Part shown: positions 61,315-64,000 of the stretch, piece by piece
Numbering within the stretch: the stretch's first letter is position 1
Layout of the letters: every line of letters begins with the position of its first letter
The notes under the pieces: generated by a model
What the model was told of the DNA's origin: nothing
The model's database searches: none
Seen by the model: only the letters and a program-made list of their open reading frames with translations
NCBI GenBank assembly: GCA_034667405.1
Contig: JAXDJX010000031.1
Coordinates: 73,388-137,387 of the forward strand
DNA: 64,000 nucleotides
DNA from: JANXVR01 sp034667405
GTDB lineage: Bacteria; Actinomycetota; UBA4738; HRBIN12
Direction: 5' to 3'
Translations under genes and position numbers: made by a program

Positions 61315-63465
61315 CTACGGTCGAACGAGTTCGAGCACGTGAGCCGCCGCTGCGCGCGCCCGCATGATGTCGGCGTCCGAGGGCTTGGACCGGGCGAACC
61401 GCTCGCGTTCGAAGGTCCTGATCACCAGCTCGGCGGCATCGATCGCTTCCGGCCCGAGCGTCGAATCCGTCCGGAGCTCGCGGAGGTACTCGCTCGGGGT
61501 TCGATGGGGCTGCCGCGGGTGTCCAACGGGCGCCAGCGCCGAGACGAGTTCCCTGAACGCAGTCCCCGCCCCGGCCTCGGGCGGCTCGTACGCGCGTTTC
61601 CGACGCCGTCGCCACAGGAGCCCGATCGAGCCGACCGTCATCCCGATCGCGACGACCCACCAGCGATGCCACGCCCATCCAGCCCCTTGAGCGACGCCTC
61701 GCACGGTCGCCCCGACCGCCGTCTTCACCGGCGCCGGCACCACCCGGCCCGCGAAGCGCGCGATCGCCGCGAGCACCTGCGGAGCCACGAAGTGCGCCTG
61801 CGAACCGGAGACGGACGGGACCCCGAAGGTCGGGTCATACGGGACCCACCCGATCTCGGGGTAGAAGACCTCTAGCCATGCATGCGCATCTGCCTGTTTG
61901 ACCTCGTAGTAGCCGGTGAACGCGTTCCACGTTCCGGGTCCGTACCCGGTAACCAACCGTGTGGGGATGCCCTGCGTTCGAAGCATGACGGCCATGGCGC
62001 TCGCGATCTGCTCGCAGAACCCACGCTTGGTCACGAACAAGAACCGGTCGACGGTGTCCACGCCCGCTGGATCGCGCGCGACGTTGAGGTCATATCGCGT
62101 GTTGGCCGCGATCCAATCCTGCACGGCGATGACCTTGTCGTACTCGGTCGAGGTCCCCTCCGTGATCCGGGCGGCGAGTTCGGCGACGCGGTTCGGCATC
62201 GCGACCGGAAGCTGGAGGTCGGGGTCCTTGGCGGGAACGTGGATCGGCGCGGCGTTGCGGAGGAACTGGGGATCGGTGATCGGCACACTGGAGACGACCG
62301 AGTAGACTATGCCCGCATCCAGGAAGATCGGCGAACGAACCGAGTCGTACCCGTCGGTGCGCAGACCACCTGCCGGGAAGTAGATCTCATCCGGACGGTA
62401 AGCCGCGAACAGGACATTCGGCTGGGGCGCAGCGATGTAGAACGTCTGGATCACCCGCGTGGTCTGCAGCGCCATCCCTCCGCCGACCTGCGGAGGCATC
62501 GCGGCGGCGCCCGTTTCAGCCACCGTCGGAAGGGTCGTGGTCGCCGTATCCCCGATGGTCCACGTTCCTCCGTCGAACGTGTCGAAGACCTCGGCTCGCC
62601 ACAAGGCGGGTTGCGATGTGCGCACGCGGAACGCGATGTCGTTGGAGAGGTGGCCCCGCGCCCGAAGGTCGACCGCGTCGCTGAAGCCCGGGTAGGCACC
62701 CGACGCATAGTCGACCACGCCGTCCGTCGGTGTCGGCAGACCCGCGTTCGTGACGTTGCCCTTGAAGTCACGGACCGCGCGCGAGCCGTTCAACGAGAAC
62801 GGCGGTGTGTGCACGAGCGTGCCGGGGAGCCGAGGCATCGCCATGAAGACACCGACGGTCGACACCGTCACGACGAGGCCGCTCAGGCCGACGAATCGCA
62901 ATGGGGCTGCTCTGCCCCTCCCCGACCGGATCCGTGCGACCGAGACCGTTGGCGTCAGGGCGCCCGACGGCGGGGCGCTCGAGAGGAAGAGCCACACCGC
63001 GGCGAGCATCGCCCAGGCCACCATGAACCAGATCAGCGACGACGTGAGCGACAGCGCTCCGGCCTCGGCCATGAGCACCACGCTGGACATCATCGAGAAG
63101 GACAGGTCGCGCCGTCGAGGCACATCGAAGGAGTGCAACACCTGCACCCACAGGAACAGCGCCGCCAACGGGATCCTGGCTTGGTCGACCGTCGTTGCCG
63201 TGCGAACGCTGGTCAAGAACTGGGCGAACGCAACCAGGAGCCCGATCGACAAGAGGATCTTCGTCGCCAGGTTGGAGTTGTGGCGTTGCCGGTAGGAGAA
63301 GAGGTAGCCGGCCGGAGCCGCAAGCAAGACGGACGCGGCCGTGAAACCGTCCACCGCACCTTGGGCCACGACGGCAAGGAGTGCCACTTCAACCGCCAGC
63401 GCTGCCACGAGTCGCATCCGGGCCGAGTCCTCGACCGCGCCTTTCGTTCGGATGGTCAGCTTCAT
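61315..63465 (-). CDS. Membrane transglutaminase-like protein (DUF3488-TGc-DUF4129)
   Basis: A 716-residue protein. The N-terminal 215 residues hold six or so helices (DUF3488/TgpA type). The outer transglutaminase-like domain has the catalytic triad Cys (TKRGFCEQIASAM), His (QADAHAWLEVFYP) and Asp (WVPYDPTFG). A single helix (about 600-620) and a cytoplasmic DUF4129 tail follow. This arrangement goes with DUF58 and MoxR-ATPase genes; the ATG overlaps the DUF58-type gene stop by four bases. Probably acts on outer-face proteins or wall peptides. Confidence 0.92.
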   Translation of the reverse strand: MKLTIRTKGAVEDSARMRLVAALAVEVALLAVVAQGAVDGFTAASVLLAAPAGYLFSYRQRHNSNLATKILLSIGLLVAFAQFLTSVRTATTVDQARIPLAALFLWVQVLHSFDVPRRRDLSFSMMSSVVLMAEAGALSLTSSLIWFMVAWAMLAAVWLFLSSAPPSGALTPTVSVARIRSGRGRAAPLRFVGLSGLVVTVSTVGVFMAMPRLPGTLVHTPPFSLNGSRAVRDFKGNVTNAGLPTPTDGVVDYASGAYPGFSDAVDLRARGHLSNDIAFRVRTSQPALWRAEVFDTFDGGTWTIGDTATTTLPTVAETGAAAMPPQVGGGMALQTTRVIQTFYIAAPQPNVLFAAYRPDEIYFPAGGLRTDGYDSVRSPIFLDAGIVYSVVSSVPITDPQFLRNAAPIHVPAKDPDLQLPVAMPNRVAELAARITEGTSTEYDKVIAVQDWIAANTRYDLNVARDPAGVDTVDRFLFVTKRGFCEQIASAMAVMLRTQGIPTRLVTGYGPGTWNAFTGYYEVKQADAHAWLEVFYPEIGWVPYDPTFGVPSVSGSQAHFVAPQVLAAIARFAGRVVPAPVKTAVGATVRGVAQGAGWAWHRWWVVAIGMTVGSIGLLWRRRRKRAYEPPEAGAGTAFRELVSALAPVGHPRQPHRTPSEYLRELRTDSTLGPEAIDAAELVIRTFERERFARSKPSDADIMRARAAAAHVLELVRP

Positions 63466-64000
63466 CGGACACCCGCCTCGAGGCGCAGGACCTGTGCGAT
63501 ATCGCCCTGCTCCGGCGTCCAGCGGTACGTCTCCGCCCCGACGGATCCGAGGCCTGCCACGAGATCGGCAGTGGCCGAGGACGACAGCACCGAGCCGTTC
63601 GGAGCCGAGTCCGGGTCGATCTCCACGACCACCGCGACGACGGAACGAACCAGGCCGAAGAGCCGAGCCGCCGCCTCGGCAACGACGTCGGCGCTGTTGC
63701 TCCTCCAGGTTGGGAAGGCCAGGACGGCGGTCTGTGCACCGCGAAGCTCCTCCTCCAGCGTATCGAGCACTTCGTGCAGCGGCAGCCCGCCACCCGGACG
63801 CAGGCGAGCCAGCCAGTCCAACAGCTCGTGTTCTTCCGCGCGGGCAAGGGTGTCGGTCGCCCCACCGCGCGCCGCGATGAGACGGGCGCCGTGGCCCTCG
63901 GTGAGGGCGGCCATCGCGATGGATGCTGCCGCCGAGCAGCACCGATCGAGTGGGGTCCATTCGGTCCCGAGGTCGTTGCTGGTGTCGACGATCAACGCCA
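63462..64000 (-). CDS. DUF58 family protein (C-terminal part)
   Basis: The C-terminal part (about 179 residues) of a gene that runs off the right edge. The visible part begins with LIVDTSNDLGTEWTP, a vWA-like strand with DTS at the metal site, then AAASIAMAALTEGHGARLI and AVLAFPTWRS. This is the second half of a DUF58 protein, which usually sits between a MoxR ATPase and a transglutaminase-like gene, as expected here. Stop and next start overlap (ATGA). Confidence 0.8.
   Translation of the reverse strand, partial: ALIVDTSNDLGTEWTPLDRCCSAAASIAMAALTEGHGARLIAARGGATDTLARAEEHELLDWLARLRPGGGLPLHEVLDTLEEELRGAQTAVLAFPTWRSNSADVVAEAAARLFGLVRSVVAVVVEIDPDSAPNGSVLSSSATADLVAGLGSVGAETYRWTPEQGDIAQVLRLEAGVR

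Overview
This is a high-G+C bacterial chromosome segment with very dense packing and many 4-base ATGA/GTGA stop-start overlaps. The content points to a member of the Actinomycetota. The strongest evidence is the run mec(JAMM)-thiF-cysO-cysM-murI-MBL hydrolase-rph-rdgB, which keeps the order of Mycobacterium tuberculosis Rv1334-Rv1341 with two differences. An InhA-like FabI, a DUF4333 lipoprotein and many leaderless promoters agree with this. No insertion sequence, integrase, phage gene, CRISPR array or rRNA was seen. The species cannot be named from the sequence; an uncultured or deep-branching lineage is possible.

Layout. 1-2029: a corrinoid protein/pterin-methyltransferase pair, cut by the left edge, divergent from a TetR regulator, with three copies of one palindrome between them. 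2010-7878: unrelated small genes (SprT-like protein, P1 peptidase, zinc-ribbon protein, exported beta-helix protein, two small proteins, PhzF-like isomerase) and tRNA-Pro. 7931-16962: tRNA-Gly and a five-gene soluble phosphorelay (two hybrid kinases, REC-HPt, REC-GGDEF, PAS kinase) whose only visible output is cyclic di-GMP. 17044-21227: tRNA-Arg, a large exported protein, a zinc-ribbon protein and purEK. 21251-27386: two paralogous class III aminotransferases with a hydrolase, a YcaQ-like glycosylase and an AI-2E-family permease. 27536-31362: tRNA-His, tRNA-Lys, tRNA-Leu, a cupin, a PP-loop-type enzyme with a predicted 21-codon leader ORF, a hydrolase and an L,D-transpeptidase. 31397-35217: two membrane proteins and a second sensor kinase/diguanylate cyclase pair. 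35244-43180: rdgB, rph, MBL, murI, cysM, phosphoesterase, cysO, thiF, mec and selD. 43310-46375: DoxX-Rieske fusion divergent from an OmpR-type two-component system. 46372-55966: fabI with DUF4333, glycosidase-like protein, SDR-DUF885 pair, an ABC exporter operon with a methyltransferase, and a DHA2 efflux pump. 56002-64000: exported BNR protein, a PLP decarboxylase-Fpg-MFS operon, DUF2277, and the start of a transglutaminase/DUF58 cluster cut by the right edge.

How the genes fit together. The mec-thiF-cysO-cysM set encodes cysteine synthesis on a protein-bound thiocarboxylate. Cyclic di-GMP appears twice, each time with a histidine kinase, and both GGDEF domains keep an inhibitory RxxD site. 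Regulation is unusually readable here. About 17 starts have a TANNNT-like -10 box 5-9 bases upstream and no Shine-Dalgarno sequence, so those mRNAs should be leaderless. Several tRNA genes have the same box 5-8 bases before the mature 5' end. Genes inside operons, and a few first genes, use clear Shine-Dalgarno sequences instead.
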